This document shows positions 9,960 through 19,185 of a DNA stretch of 64,000 nucleotides, in pieces. The notes beneath the pieces were generated by a model, which was not told the DNA's origin, did no database searches, and worked only from the letters and a program-made list of their open reading frames with translations. The stretch is from Pseudomonas tructae. Its GTDB lineage: Bacteria; Pseudomonadota; Gammaproteobacteria; Pseudomonadales; Pseudomonadaceae. Numbering within the stretch: the first letter of the stretch is position 1; each line of letters opens with the position of its first letter. Made by a program: the position numbers and the translations under genes. Location of the stretch: the NCBI RefSeq assembly GCF_004214895.1, contig NZ_CP035952.1, positions 4,474,501-4,538,500 of the forward strand. The letters are read 5' to 3'.

Positions 9960-11747
9960 ATGTGCGGATTAGCTGGAGAGTTTCGTTTCACCCCTGTTGC
10001 CCACCCACCCCGCCCGGCGGACCTCGCCGCGGTCGAGCGAATCACCCATCACCTGGCACCCCGCGGCCCCGACGCCTGGGGCTTTCATAGCCAGGGCCCG
10101 ATTGCCCTGGGCCATCGGCGGCTGAAGATCATGGACCTGTCCGACGCCTCGGCCCAGCCCATGGTCGATAACCAACTGGGCCTGGCGCTGGCCTTCAATG
10201 GCGCAATCTACAACTTCCCGGAACTGCGCAGCGAGCTGGAACGCCTCGGCTATGCCTTCTATTCGAACGGCGATACCGAAGTACTGCTCAAGGGCTATCA
10301 CGCCTGGGGCGCTGACCTGTTGCCGCGCCTCAATGGCATGTTTGCCCTGGCGATCTGGGAGCGTGACAGCCAGCAGCTGTTTCTTGCTCGCGACCGCCTC
10401 GGGGTCAAGCCCCTGTACTTGTCGCGCACCGCCGAACGTCTGCGCTTTGCTTCAAGCCTGCCGGCGCTGCTCAAAGGTGGCGACATCAACCCGGTGCTCG
10501 ACCCGGTAGCACTCAACCACTACCTGAACTTCCACGCCGTGGTGCCGGCGCCACGCACCTTGCTGGCCAATATCGAGAAACTGCCCCCAGCGAGCTGGAT
10601 GCGCATCGACGCCCAGGGCCGCTGCCAGCAGCACGTGTGGTGGCAGTTGCACTATGGGCCGCGCACCGATGAACAGGACCTGAGCCTGGAAGACTGGCGC
10701 GAGCGCGTGCTCGACAGCACGCGCCAGGCGGTAGCGATTCGTCAGCGCGCCGCCGTGGATGTCGGTGTGCTGCTGTCCGGCGGCGTCGATTCAAGCCTGC
10801 TGGTCGGCCTGCTGCGCGAGGGCGGCGTCGATGATCTGTCGACCTTTTCCATCGGATTCGAGGATGGCGGTGGCGAGCGCGGCGACGAGTTCCAGTACTC
10901 CGACCTGATCGCCCGTCACTACGGCACCCGCCATCATCAGTTGCGCATCGATGAGCGGGAGATCATCGAGCAGTTGCCCGCAGCCTTCCAGGCCATGAGC
11001 GAGCCGATGGTCAGCCATGACTGCATTGCCTTCTACCTGCTGTCGCGGGAAGTGGCCAAGCACTGCAAGGTGGTGCAAAGCGGCCAGGGCGCCGACGAGC
11101 TGTTCGCCGGCTACCACTGGTATCAGCAGGTGGACGGCGCCCGCGATCCGTTCGCGGCCTATCGTGAGGCGTTCTTCGACCGCAGCTACGACGACTATGC
11201 CGCCACCGTGCAACCGTCCTGGCTGCTTGATCACGATGCCGCCGGCGATTTCGTCCGCCAGCACTTTGCCCAACCCGGCGCCAGTGACGCGGTGGACAAA
11301 GCCCTGCGCCTGGACAGCACGGTGATGCTGGTCGACGACCCGGTCAAACGGGTTGACAACATGACCATGGCCTGGGGCCTGGAGGCGCGCACACCGTTCC
11401 TCGACTACCGCCTGGTCGAGCTGTCGGCGCGGATCCCGGCACGCTTCAAACTGCCCGACGGCGGCAAGCACGTGCTCAAGGAAGCCGCACGAGGGGTGAT
11501 CCCCAGCGAAGTCATCGACCGCAAGAAGGGCTACTTCCCGGTACCGGGCCTCAAGCACCTGCAGGGTGCGACTCTGGACTGGGTACGCGAACTGCTGCTT
11601 GACCCCAGCCAGGACCGTGGCCTGTTCAACCCGGCGGCGCTGGACCGCCTGCTCAGCGATCCCCATGGCCAGTTGACGCCGCTGCGCGGCTCCAAGCTGT
11701 GGCAACTGGCAGCCTTGAACCTGTGGCTCAGCGCACAAGGAATCTGA
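9960..11747 (+). CDS. asnO: N-acetylglutaminylglutamine amidotransferase (asparagine synthase-like)
   Basis: A 595-residue class II glutamine amidotransferase. Catalytic Cys2 (MCGLAGEF), the glutaminase loops (RGPDAWG, NGAIYN) and the synthetase pyrophosphate loop VGVLLSGGVDSSLL near residue 270 are intact. It resembles AsnB, but its position directly before the GNAT/ATP-grasp gene and an M42 peptidase identifies it as the amidating enzyme of the N-acetylglutaminylglutamine amide (NAGGN) osmolyte pathway. The start at 9960 follows AAGGA closely. The next gene starts three bases after its stop. Osmotic induction is expected from the literature but is not proven by the sequence. Confidence 0.92.
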   Translation: MCGLAGEFRFTPVAHPPRPADLAAVERITHHLAPRGPDAWGFHSQGPIALGHRRLKIMDLSDASAQPMVDNQLGLALAFNGAIYNFPELRSELERLGYAFYSNGDTEVLLKGYHAWGADLLPRLNGMFALAIWERDSQQLFLARDRLGVKPLYLSRTAERLRFASSLPALLKGGDINPVLDPVALNHYLNFHAVVPAPRTLLANIEKLPPASWMRIDAQGRCQQHVWWQLHYGPRTDEQDLSLEDWRERVLDSTRQAVAIRQRAAVDVGVLLSGGVDSSLLVGLLREGGVDDLSTFSIGFEDGGGERGDEFQYSDLIARHYGTRHHQLRIDEREIIEQLPAAFQAMSEPMVSHDCIAFYLLSREVAKHCKVVQSGQGADELFAGYHWYQQVDGARDPFAAYREAFFDRSYDDYAATVQPSWLLDHDAAGDFVRQHFAQPGASDAVDKALRLDSTVMLVDDPVKRVDNMTMAWGLEARTPFLDYRLVELSARIPARFKLPDGGKHVLKEAARGVIPSEVIDRKKGYFPVPGLKHLQGATLDWVRELLLDPSQDRGLFNPAALDRLLSDPHGQLTPLRGSKLWQLAALNLWLSAQGI

Positions 11748-11750
11748 ACG

Positions 11751-13496
11751 ATGAAAGCCCATGCCTCACCTTACGGCCAGCGCCTGCTGCGCGGCCAGGT
11801 GCCGTCCTATGAACGACTGCAGGCACAACACGCCGGTGATGGCAGCCAGCCCCACGATCAGCCGCGCTCGTTGCACTGCGGCTGGGGGCGGCTGTTGATC
11901 GGCCACACCTACCCCGACCCGGCCAGCCTGGTCGCCGCCCTGCTCGACGAGCGCCCCGGCGAGCGCGATATCGCCTTGTATGTCGCAGCACCGCAGCAAG
12001 TGCTGGCCCAGGCCCCGCAGCAACTGTTCCTCGACCCGTCCGACACCCTGCGCCTGTGGTTCAGCGACTACCGCCCGGCGCAGCGGGTGTTTCGCGGCTT
12101 TCGTATCCGCCGCGCGCAGAGCGACAGCGACTGGCAAGCGCTCAACGCCCTGTACCAAACCCGCAGCATGCTGCCAATCAACCCCGAGCGCCTGACCCCG
12201 CGCCACCAGGGCGGGCCGGTGTACTGGCTGGCCGAAGACGAAGACAGCGGCGCAGTCATCGGTAGCGTCATGGGCCTGAATCACCATAAGGCCTTTGCCG
12301 ACCCGGAACACGGCGGCAGCCTCTGGTGCCTGGCGGTGGACCCGCACTGTACCCGCCCCGGCGTCGGTGAAGTGCTGGTGCGCCACCTGATCGAGCACTT
12401 CATGAGCCGCGGCCTGAGCTGCCTGGACCTCTCGGTGCTGCATGACAATCGCCAGGCCAAACGCCTGTACGCCAAGCTCGGCTTTCGCAACCTGCCAACC
12501 TTCGCAGTCAAGCGCAAGAACGGCATCAACCAGCCGCTGTTCCTCGGCCCCGGCCCCGAAGCCGGGCTCAACCCCTATGCGCGGATTATCGTCGAGGAGG
12601 CTTACCGGCGTGGCATCGACGTACAAGTCGATGATGCCGAAGCGGGCTTGTTTACCCTCATTCATGGCGGCCGGCGGGTACGCTGCCGCGAGTCCCTCAG
12701 CGACCTGACCAGCGCGGTGAGCATGACCTTGTGCCAGGACAAGAGCCTGACCCACAAGGCGCTCGCCAGCGCCGGCCTGCAAGTGCCGGCGCAGCAACTG
12801 GCCGGCAATGCCGATGACAACCTGGCCTTCCTCGAGGACCACGGCGCGGTGGTGGTCAAACCGCTGGATGGCGAGCAAGGCAATGGCGTGGCAGTCAACC
12901 TGAGAACCTTGAAGGAAATCACTGCAGCGGTAGAAAGCGCCCGGCGTTTCGGCAGCCGGGTGCTGCTGGAAAGCTTTCACCCTGGCCTTGACCTGCGCAT
13001 CGTGGTCATCGGATTCGAGGTGGTGGCCGCCGCCATCCGTCACCCGGCGCAGATCATCGGCGACGGCCAGCACGCCGTCGGCGCTCTGATCGAGGCGCAG
13101 AGCCGCCGGCGTCAAGCGGCGACCGCCGGTGAAAGCCGCATCCCGCTGGACCACGAAACCCAACGCACTCTGCACGCCGCCGGCGTCGACTACGACAGCG
13201 TGCTACCCGCCGGCCAGCGCCTGGCCGTACGCGGCACGGCCAACCTGCACACCGGCGGCTGCCTGGAGGATGTCACCGAGCGCCTGCACCCGGTGCTGGT
13301 GGACGCCGCCATCCGCGCCGCCCGCGCCCTGGACATTGGCGTGGTGGGCCTGGACCTGATGGTCAAGGCCGCCGACCAGCCCGACCACGTGTTCATCGAA
13401 GCCAACGAACGGGTTGGCCTGGCCAACCACGAACCACAACCGACTGCCGAACGCTTCATCGACCTGCTGTTCCCGCACAGCCGACCCGCGCACTGA
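11751..13496 (+). CDS. ngg: N-acetylglutaminylglutamine synthetase (GNAT + ATP-grasp)
   Basis: A 581-residue fusion. Residues of roughly 110-265 form a GNAT acetyltransferase (YWLAEDEDSGAVIGSVMGL, CLAVDPHCTRPGVGEVLV). The C-terminal half is a cyanophycin-synthetase-like ATP-grasp ligase (VVVKPLDGEQGNGVAVNL, ending VFIEANERVGLANHEP). The protein would both acetylate glutamine and join the two glutamines to give N-acetylglutaminylglutamine, the substrate of the preceding amidotransferase. A good ribosome site is not evident, and translational coupling to asnO is likely given the three-base gap. Gene order asnO-ngg-M42 peptidase is the conserved NAGGN operon. Confidence 0.92.
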   Translation: MKAHASPYGQRLLRGQVPSYERLQAQHAGDGSQPHDQPRSLHCGWGRLLIGHTYPDPASLVAALLDERPGERDIALYVAAPQQVLAQAPQQLFLDPSDTLRLWFSDYRPAQRVFRGFRIRRAQSDSDWQALNALYQTRSMLPINPERLTPRHQGGPVYWLAEDEDSGAVIGSVMGLNHHKAFADPEHGGSLWCLAVDPHCTRPGVGEVLVRHLIEHFMSRGLSCLDLSVLHDNRQAKRLYAKLGFRNLPTFAVKRKNGINQPLFLGPGPEAGLNPYARIIVEEAYRRGIDVQVDDAEAGLFTLIHGGRRVRCRESLSDLTSAVSMTLCQDKSLTHKALASAGLQVPAQQLAGNADDNLAFLEDHGAVVVKPLDGEQGNGVAVNLRTLKEITAAVESARRFGSRVLLESFHPGLDLRIVVIGFEVVAAAIRHPAQIIGDGQHAVGALIEAQSRRRQAATAGESRIPLDHETQRTLHAAGVDYDSVLPAGQRLAVRGTANLHTGGCLEDVTERLHPVLVDAAIRAARALDIGVVGLDLMVKAADQPDHVFIEANERVGLANHEPQPTAERFIDLLFPHSRPAH

Positions 13497-13510
13497 GCAC
13501 AGGAGTTCAC

Positions 13511-14695
13511 ATGCCAGAACAGAGCCCCGAACCGGACCTCAACTACCTGCAGAAAGTCCTCCTGGAGATGCTCGCCATTCCCAGCCCCACCGGCTTTACC
13601 GACACCATCGTGCGTTATGTCGCCGAGCGCCTGGAAGAGCTCGGCATCCCTTTCGAGCTGACCCGCCGCGGCACCATCCGCGCCACCCTCAAGGGGTGCA
13701 AGAGCTCCCCCGACCGGGCGGTGTCCGCGCACCTGGACACCATTGGCGCCAGCGTGCGAGCGATCCAGGACAATGGCCAGCTGTCACTGGCCGCGGTGGG
13801 TTGCTGGTCCAGCCGCTTCGCCGAAGGCAGCCGCGTCAGCCTGTTTACCGACAGCGGCGTGCTGCGCGGCAGCGTACTGCCGCTGATGGCCAGCGGGCAC
13901 GCGTTCAATACCGCCATCGACCAGATGCCGGTCAGTTGGGAGCACATCGAACTGCGCCTGGACGCCTACTGCACCACCCGTGCCGATTGCGAATCGCTGG
14001 GGATTGGCATCGGTGACTTCGTCGCCTTCGATCCCCTACCCGAATTCACCGAAAGCGGCCACATCAGCGCTCGACACCTGGATGACAAAGCCGGTGTCGC
14101 GGCGCTGCTGGCGTCGCTCAAGGCTGTGGTCGACAGCGGCGCCCAGCCACTGATCGACTGCCACCCGTTGTTCACCATCACCGAAGAAACCGGCTCAGGC
14201 GCGGCCGCAGCCCTGCCCTGGGACGTCAGCGAGTTCGTCGGTATCGACATCGCACCGGTGGCCCCCGGGCAACACTCCAGCGAACATGCGGTAAGCGTGG
14301 CCATGCAGGACTCTGCCGGCCCCTACGACTATCACCTGTCGCGTCATTTGCTCAAGCTTGCCCGCGAACACGAACTGCCGGCGCGCCGTGATGTGTTCCG
14401 CTACTACTTCAGCGATGCGCATTCAGCGATTACTGCCGGCCACGACATCCGCACTGCCCTGCTGGCCTTCGGCTGCGACGCCACCCATGGCTACGAGCGC
14501 ACCCACATCGACAGCCTGGCAGCACTGAGCCGCCTGCTGACTGCCTACCTGCTCAGCCCGCCGGTGTTCGCCAGCGACTCGCACGCCAGCGGCAGTTCAC
14601 TGGAGAGCTTCAGCCATCAGCTAGAGCACGATACGCAGATGGAAAGCGATACCCGCGTGCCGGCAGTCGACACCCTGGTCGGCAACAAGCACTAG
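13511..14695 (+). CDS. Osmoprotectant NAGGN-system M42 family peptidase
   Basis: A 394-residue M42/M28-type metallopeptidase. Metal and catalytic motifs are visible: SAHLDTIGA, LDDKAGVAAL, the glutamate pair in TITEETGSGAA, and CDATHGYERTHIDSL near the end. In NAGGN operons this peptidase is the third gene and is thought to trim or recycle the dipeptide osmolyte; its true substrate is not settled. AGGAG sits about eight bases before ATG 13511, and the gap to ngg is 14 bp. The tail past residue 370 is variable and serine/histidine rich. Confidence 0.88.
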   Translation: MPEQSPEPDLNYLQKVLLEMLAIPSPTGFTDTIVRYVAERLEELGIPFELTRRGTIRATLKGCKSSPDRAVSAHLDTIGASVRAIQDNGQLSLAAVGCWSSRFAEGSRVSLFTDSGVLRGSVLPLMASGHAFNTAIDQMPVSWEHIELRLDAYCTTRADCESLGIGIGDFVAFDPLPEFTESGHISARHLDDKAGVAALLASLKAVVDSGAQPLIDCHPLFTITEETGSGAAAALPWDVSEFVGIDIAPVAPGQHSSEHAVSVAMQDSAGPYDYHLSRHLLKLAREHELPARRDVFRYYFSDAHSAITAGHDIRTALLAFGCDATHGYERTHIDSLAALSRLLTAYLLSPPVFASDSHASGSSLESFSHQLEHDTQMESDTRVPAVDTLVGNKH

Positions 14696-14707
14696 CGCCT
14701 ACACAGC

Positions 14708-14758
14708 CAGGACAGGTTTCGCGTAGCATGACGGGACCTATTCGCCAGACCTGTCCTG
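14708..14758. promoter_or_regulatory. 10-bp perfect inverted repeat before yheU
   Basis: Arms CAGGACAGGT (14708-14717) and ACCTGTCCTG (14749-14758) are perfectly complementary and separated by 31 bases. The right arm ends three bases before the yheU start codon and covers its ribosome-binding region. It could be a weak mRNA hairpin that blocks initiation or a split operator. Confidence 0.4.
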
Positions 14759-14761
14759 TTC

Positions 14762-14989
14762 ATGCTGATTCCCTACGACCAACTGGAAGCCGAGACCCTC
14801 ACCCGCCTGATCGAGGATTTCGTCACCCGCGACGGCACCGACAACGGTGACGACACGCCGCTGGAAACCCGTGTGCTGCGAGTGCGCCAGGCATTGGCAA
14901 AAAAGCAGGCGTTCATCCTCTTCGATCTGGAAAGCCAGCAGTGCCAGTTACTGGCCAAGCATGACGTGCCCAGGGAACTGCTCGACTGA
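14762..14989 (+). CDS. YheU family protein (UPF0270)
   Basis: A 75-residue small acidic protein beginning MLIPYDQLEAETLTRLIEDF, the hallmark of the YheU/UPF0270 family. The function is not known. It follows the NAGGN operon by 66 bp. No strong Shine-Dalgarno is seen; an inverted repeat covers the region before the start. It is convergent with rsmI, with one base between the genes. Confidence 0.9.
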   Translation: MLIPYDQLEAETLTRLIEDFVTRDGTDNGDDTPLETRVLRVRQALAKKQAFILFDLESQQCQLLAKHDVPRELLD

Positions 14990-14990
14990 C

Positions 14991-15173
14991 TCAGCCGGCC
15001 TGCTTGGCCAGTTGCTCGACAATGCGCTTGTAGATCTCCGCCCGGTGCACTTCGATGTGCCGTGGCGCGCTGATGCCGAAGCGCACCGTGTTGCCTTCCA
15101 CCGACAGCACGGTGATCTTGATGTGATCGTCGATGGCGATGATTTCACCTATTTCTCGTCCTATTACCAACAT
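14991..15173 (-). CDS. rsmI: CsrA/RsmA-family RNA-binding regulator (RsmI-like)
   Basis: A 60-residue CsrA-family protein beginning MLVIGREIGEIIAIDDHIKI. The C-terminal RNA-contact region VRFGISAPRHIEVHRAEIY keeps the critical arginine in VHR. CsrA proteins bind GGA motifs in mRNA leaders and usually repress translation. The sequence differs from typical RsmA/RsmE (MLILTR...), and the neighbourhood (yheU, NAGGN operon) fits the locus I recall as rsmI in P. putida. The start at 15173 is fixed by GGAGGA seven bases upstream. That ribosome site contains three GGA triplets, which suggests control by Rsm proteins themselves. Confidence 0.85.
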   Translation of the reverse strand: MLVIGREIGEIIAIDDHIKITVLSVEGNTVRFGISAPRHIEVHRAEIYKRIVEQLAKQAG

Positions 15174-15308
15174 GCTCCGGTCCTCCACTAGTCAGGAAGT
15201 TCGGAGACTGCATGGGGTGTCAGACGCCTTCAATGCTCACGCGGCGAATTAGACAAATCCCACTTTTCTGGGTGAATTTGCCTACAGATTTATTGCATTT
15301 TCGCTCAC

Positions 15309-15641
15309 TCAGGCGCTCTGCAAGCGCGGCCCCAGAACGATGATACTGGCGCCCAGCACACACAGGAGCGCGCCGATCCAGTCGCTGCCCAATGGCCGGG
15401 CACGCTCGATGAGCGCCAGCCACAGTAGCGAAGTGACAATGTAGACTCCGCCATAGGCGGCATAGGCACGCCCGGCGTAAGCGGCCTCGACTCGGGTGAG
15501 GATCAGGGCGAACAGGGTCAGGCTGAGCAAGGCCGGGGCGATCCACCAAGCGCTCTTGCCCAGGCGCAGCCACATGTAAAAGGCATAACAACCGGCGATC
15601 TCGAAGACCGCCGCAAGGAAAAACCACAGGTAATTGATCAC
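15309..15641 (-). CDS. YnfA family membrane protein (UPF0060)
   Basis: A 110-residue protein with four hydrophobic helices and the YnfA signatures [14 protein letters not shown] and [16 protein letters not shown]. The family is related to small multidrug resistance transporters and is expected in the inner membrane. The start codon is GTG at 15641 (protein begins [17 protein letters not shown]). No strong ribosome site is visible. It stands alone between rsmI and an SDR gene on the same strand. Confidence 0.88.
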   Translation of the reverse strand: MINYLWFFLAAVFEIAGCYAFYMWLRLGKSAWWIAPALLSLTLFALILTRVEAAYAGRAYAAYGGVYIVTSLLWLALIERARPLGSDWIGALLCVLGASIIVLGPRLQSA

Positions 15642-15694
15642 ACCAGGTACTCAAGGCTACTCAAAAGGTGGCCAAGAATACCTGATGCCGAGGC

Positions 15695-16510
15695 TCACGC
15701 CTGGGAAGGCCGGGCCTTGGCGCGCATTTTCTCGGCCATGCCAGCCATTTCATCGTAGAGCATCTGCGGATTGCGCTGTTTGAGCTTCCAGGCTTCACGC
15801 CCCTGCTCATGGGGCAAGATCAGGAACTCGCCGGCAGCCACTTGCTGGTGGATGTAGTCGGCGATATCGGCGGCGCTGATCGGCGAGCTTTCCAGCAGTT
15901 TGCCGACCTGGGCTTTCATTGCCGGGGTCGGGCCGCGGAACGAGTCGAGCAGGTTGGTCTGAAAGAACGACGGGCATACCACGTGCACCGCGACTTCCTG
16001 CTGGCGCAGCTCAATCAGCAGGCTTTCCGACAGCGCCAGCACGCCGGCCTTGGCGACGTTATAGTTGCTCATCGCCGGGCCCTGCATCAGGGCTGCCATG
16101 GAGGCGATGTTGATGATCGTGCCCTTGCTGCGTTCGAGCAGCGGCAGGAACGCCTTGCAGCCCTTGACCACGCCCATCAGGTTGACGGCGATCTGCCAGT
16201 CCCAGTCCTCCAGCGACAGCTCGGCGAAAAAGCCACCGGAGGCCACCCCGGCGTTGTTGACGATCACATCGATGCCACCGAACCTTTCTTCGCAGGCCTG
16301 GGCCAGCGCCGTGAGCTGGCTGTAGTCACGCACATCGCAGCGCTGCACAAAACCGTCGGCGTCTGTCTCACGCACCAGCGCCAGGGTCTGCTTGAGGCCG
16401 GCCTCGTTGACATCGGCCAAGGCCAGTCGCCACCCCTCGCGCGCCCAGCGCAAGGCGATTTCGCGCCCAAGCCCTGAGCCTGCACCGGTAATCATCATGC
16501 GCTTTTGCAT
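15695..16510 (-). CDS. Short-chain dehydrogenase/reductase
   Basis: A 271-residue classical SDR. Cofactor loop TGAGSGLGREIA is near the N-terminus, followed by VNNAGVASGG, the catalytic serine in NIASMAAL and the active-site YNVAK. It probably uses NAD(P)H, but the substrate cannot be named; the C-terminal extension rich in K/R and M is common in Pseudomonas homologues annotated only as SDR. It is monocistronic, with about 240 bp of upstream sequence before the DUF3309 gene on the other strand. Confidence 0.9.
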   Translation of the reverse strand: MQKRMMITGAGSGLGREIALRWAREGWRLALADVNEAGLKQTLALVRETDADGFVQRCDVRDYSQLTALAQACEERFGGIDVIVNNAGVASGGFFAELSLEDWDWQIAVNLMGVVKGCKAFLPLLERSKGTIINIASMAALMQGPAMSNYNVAKAGVLALSESLLIELRQQEVAVHVVCPSFFQTNLLDSFRGPTPAMKAQVGKLLESSPISAADIADYIHQQVAAGEFLILPHEQGREAWKLKQRNPQMLYDEMAGMAEKMRAKARPSQA

Positions 16511-16752
16511 AGCAGGCTGCCTTGTACGGTTCTGGAAAGTTCAGGCCAGTGTAGCGAAGGCAGGGCCGCTACCCACGCTGTATCAGGATGCTGAATGGCC
16601 GGGGCAAACAGCGGTGAACGTGCTGAGTTGGCAACCGATAAAACTTTTAGCCACCGGCGGCAGTCGGAAGTAACAGGCGGGCATGAAACACATGACCGAA
16701 GAGATGGATTGCAGCGTAACGCCTACTTCTCAAGCCAAACAAGGAAACTGCC

Positions 16753-16905
16753 ATGGGCACCATACTTATCATCATCCTGATTCTGCTGTTGATCGGTGGC
16801 TTACCCGTCTTTCCGCATTCCAGAAGTTGGGGTTATGGGCCGTCCGGCATCATCGGTACGGTGCTGATCATCCTGTTGATCCTGTTGTTGCTCGGCAAGA
16901 TATAG
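16753..16905 (+). CDS. DUF3309 small hydrophobic protein
   Basis: A 50-residue protein of two hydrophobic stretches (MGTILIIILILLLIGGLPVF and IIGTVLIILLILLLLGKI) around a polar loop HSRSWGYGPSG. This is the DUF3309 pattern, known from many proteobacteria without assigned function. AAGGAA lies seven bases before the ATG. It is followed by a palindromic repeat and a terminator. About 240 bp upstream hold no other gene. Confidence 0.85.
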   Translation: MGTILIIILILLLIGGLPVFPHSRSWGYGPSGIIGTVLIILLILLLLGKI

Positions 16906-16922
16906 AAAAGCTGCAAGCCATA

Positions 16923-16980
16923 AGCTGCAAGCCGCAAGTCAAAGCAGTACGCGTACGGCTTCAACTTGCGGCTTGCAGCT
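16923..16980. repeat. 17-bp inverted repeat with iterated gcttgca units
   Basis: Perfect 17-bp arms (16923-16939 and 16964-16980) flank a 24-base loop. Additional copies of gcttgca / tgcaagc extend the array on both sides (16908-16994). A related run of gcttgcagcttatagcttga occurs at 35573-35605, so this is a small dispersed repeat. Confidence 0.6.
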
Positions 16981-16999
16981 TGCAGCTTGCAGCTAGAGA

Positions 17000-17020
17000 G
17001 GCAGCCATAAGCTGCCTTTT
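17000..17020 (+). terminator. Intrinsic terminator after DUF3309 gene
   Basis: Hairpin GGCAGC-cataa-GCTGCC (17000-17016) is followed by TTTT. It sits just before the actP stop codon on the opposite strand, so it would end the DUF3309 transcript. Confidence 0.6.
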
Positions 17021-17026
17021 GCTTAC

Positions 17027-18685
17027 TTAGTGAGACACCGCACCGCTGGCACCCAGGCCAGTCTGCGAGCGAACGAACTGCGGGAAGAACAGCGCACGTT
17101 CATCATCGGCGGCCTTGGACTTGTCGGTGATCGAGAAGAACCAGATACCGGTGAAGGCAATGATCATCGAGAACAGCGCCGGGTACTCATACGGGTAGAT
17201 CGCCTTCTCGTGGCCGAGGATCTGCACCCAGATGGTCGGACCGAGGATCATCAGCGCCACGGCACTGATCAGCCCCATCCAGCCGCCGATCATGGCGCCA
17301 CGGGTGGTCAGTTTCTTCCAGTACATCGACAGCAGCAGCACCGGGAAGTTACAGCTGGCAGCGATGGAGAACGCCAGGCCAACCATGAAGGCAATGTTCT
17401 GGCTTTCAAACAGGATACCCAGACCGATCGCCAGGACGCCCAAGGCGATGGTGGTGATCTTCGAGACGCGGATTTCATCCTTCTCGTTGGCCTTGCCCTT
17501 CTTGATCACGCTGGCATACAGGTCATGGGACACCGCCGAGGCACCGGCCAGGGTCAAGCCGGCAACCACTGCCAGGATGGTGGCGAAGGCCACTGCCGAG
17601 ATGAAACCGAGGAACACACTGCCACCCACGGCGTCGGCCAGGTGCACCGCTGCCATGTTGTTGCCGCCGATCAGGGCGCCAGCGGCGTCCTTGAACTGCG
17701 GGTTGGTGCTGACCAGCAGGATCGCGCCGAAGCCGATGATAAAGGTCAGGATGTAGAAGTAACCGATGAAACCGGTGGCGTACAGCACGCTCTTGCGCGC
17801 TTCTTTGGCGTCGCTGACAGTGAAGAAGCGCATCAGGATATGCGGCAGGCCAGCGGTACCGAACATCAGGGCCAGGCCGAGGGAGAACGCCGAAATCGGA
17901 TCCTTGACCAGGCCTCCCGGACTCATGATCGCCTCACCTTTGGGGTGAACCTTGATCGCTTCGGAGAACAGCGCGTTGAAGTCGAAGTTGACGTGCTTCA
18001 TCACCATCAGCGCCATGAAGCTGGCACCGGAGAGCAGCAGCACCGCCTTGATGATCTGTACCCAGGTGGTCGCAAGCATGCCGCCGAACAGCACGTACAT
18101 GCACATCAGGATGCCGACCAGAATCACCGCGACATGGTAGTCCAGGCCGAACAGCAACTGGATCAGTTTGCCTGCGCCAACCATCTGCGCAATCAGATAG
18201 AAGGCCACCACCACCAACGAGCCCGAGGCCGACAGGGTGCGGATTTCCTTCTGCCCCAGGCGATACGAGGCAACGTCGGCAAAGGTGTATTTACCCAGGT
18301 TGCGCAGGCGCTCGGCGATCAGGAAGAGAATGATCGGCCAGCCGACCAGAAAGCCGATCGAGTAGATCAGGCCATCATAGCCAGAGGTGAACACCAGGGC
18401 GGAAATACCCAGGAAAGAAGCTGCCGACATGTAGTCACCGGCAATTGCCAGGCCGTTCTGGAAACCGGTGATGCGCCCGCCGGCAGCATAGTAGTCGGAG
18501 GCGGACTTGTTGCGCTTGGACGCCCAGTAGGTGATGCACAGGGTGGCACCGACAAAGGCGACGAACATGACGATCGCCGACACGTTCAAGGGTTGTTTCT
18601 GCACCGCGCCGGTGAGGGCGTCAGCGGCCCAGACGGCGGGTGCAAAAACGCCGAAGGCCAGGGTTGCCAGTAGACGCCGGATCAT
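17027..18685 (-). CDS. actP: Cation/acetate symporter ActP
   Basis: A 552-residue sodium:solute symporter (SSF) with an N-terminal signal-like segment ([20 protein letters not shown]) and about 13 membrane helices. Family features include [29 protein letters not shown] and the sodium-site stretch [20 protein letters not shown]. It takes up acetate and similar short carboxylates at the inner membrane. Its start overlaps the stop of the DUF485 gene by four bases (ATGA), the usual yjcH-actP pairing. No acs gene is nearby. Gene order with betX matches recalled P. aeruginosa order. Confidence 0.93.
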   Translation of the reverse strand: MIRRLLATLAFGVFAPAVWAADALTGAVQKQPLNVSAIVMFVAFVGATLCITYWASKRNKSASDYYAAGGRITGFQNGLAIAGDYMSAASFLGISALVFTSGYDGLIYSIGFLVGWPIILFLIAERLRNLGKYTFADVASYRLGQKEIRTLSASGSLVVVAFYLIAQMVGAGKLIQLLFGLDYHVAVILVGILMCMYVLFGGMLATTWVQIIKAVLLLSGASFMALMVMKHVNFDFNALFSEAIKVHPKGEAIMSPGGLVKDPISAFSLGLALMFGTAGLPHILMRFFTVSDAKEARKSVLYATGFIGYFYILTFIIGFGAILLVSTNPQFKDAAGALIGGNNMAAVHLADAVGGSVFLGFISAVAFATILAVVAGLTLAGASAVSHDLYASVIKKGKANEKDEIRVSKITTIALGVLAIGLGILFESQNIAFMVGLAFSIAASCNFPVLLLSMYWKKLTTRGAMIGGWMGLISAVALMILGPTIWVQILGHEKAIYPYEYPALFSMIIAFTGIWFFSITDKSKAADDERALFFPQFVRSQTGLGASGAVSH

Positions 18686-18993
18686 TGCTGAGCCTCCTTG
18701 AGGATCGCCTTGTTCATCTCGTCGAACTCGCCGTTGGCGCGACGCACGTAGATGGCCGTGAGAATGAAGGCCGAGATGATCAGACCGACGCCCAGAGGAA
18801 TACCCCAGGTGATCGAAGACTCAGGGCTGAGCTTGGCACCCAATACATGCGGACCATAGGCAATCAACAGGATGAAGGCGGAATAGAGGCCGAGCATGAT
18901 CGCCGAGAGTATCCAGGCGAAACGTTCGCGTTTTGAAACCAGCTCCTTGAACCGCGGGCTGTTTTGTATCGAGAGATAAATGCTGTCGTTCAT
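18682..18993 (-). CDS. yjcH: DUF485 membrane protein (YjcH)
   Basis: A 103-residue protein with two membrane helices ([23 protein letters not shown] and the stretch starting [11 protein letters not shown]). It belongs to the DUF485 family, whose members precede acetate permease genes and are thought to assist the symporter. Four-base overlap with actP means translational coupling. No catalytic motif is present. Confidence 0.9.
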   Translation of the reverse strand: MNDSIYLSIQNSPRFKELVSKRERFAWILSAIMLGLYSAFILLIAYGPHVLGAKLSPESSITWGIPLGVGLIISAFILTAIYVRRANGEFDEMNKAILKEAQQ

Positions 18994-19122
18994 TGTTTTT
19001 GTCCTCGCAGCACAGATTAGGTAGAACCCACTCCACTTTATGCTGCCTTCGAACGCACTCCAGACGACCTTAGTCTTAGATGCAAAACTCTTTTACCGAT
19101 TCGGTAACAGCCTGAAACGACA

Positions 19123-19156
19123 AGGGCCGCGACAGCGTTTTCGCTGTCGCGGCCCT
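19123..19156 (-). terminator. Intrinsic terminator of betX
   Basis: A perfect 15-bp stem (19123-19137 with 19142-19156) closes a four-base loop. On the minus strand it is followed by TTGTCGTTT. It lies 30 bases after the betX stop. Confidence 0.8.
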
Positions 19157-19185
19157 GGAAGGTGCCAGATAGAAGCCTTAGGCCA

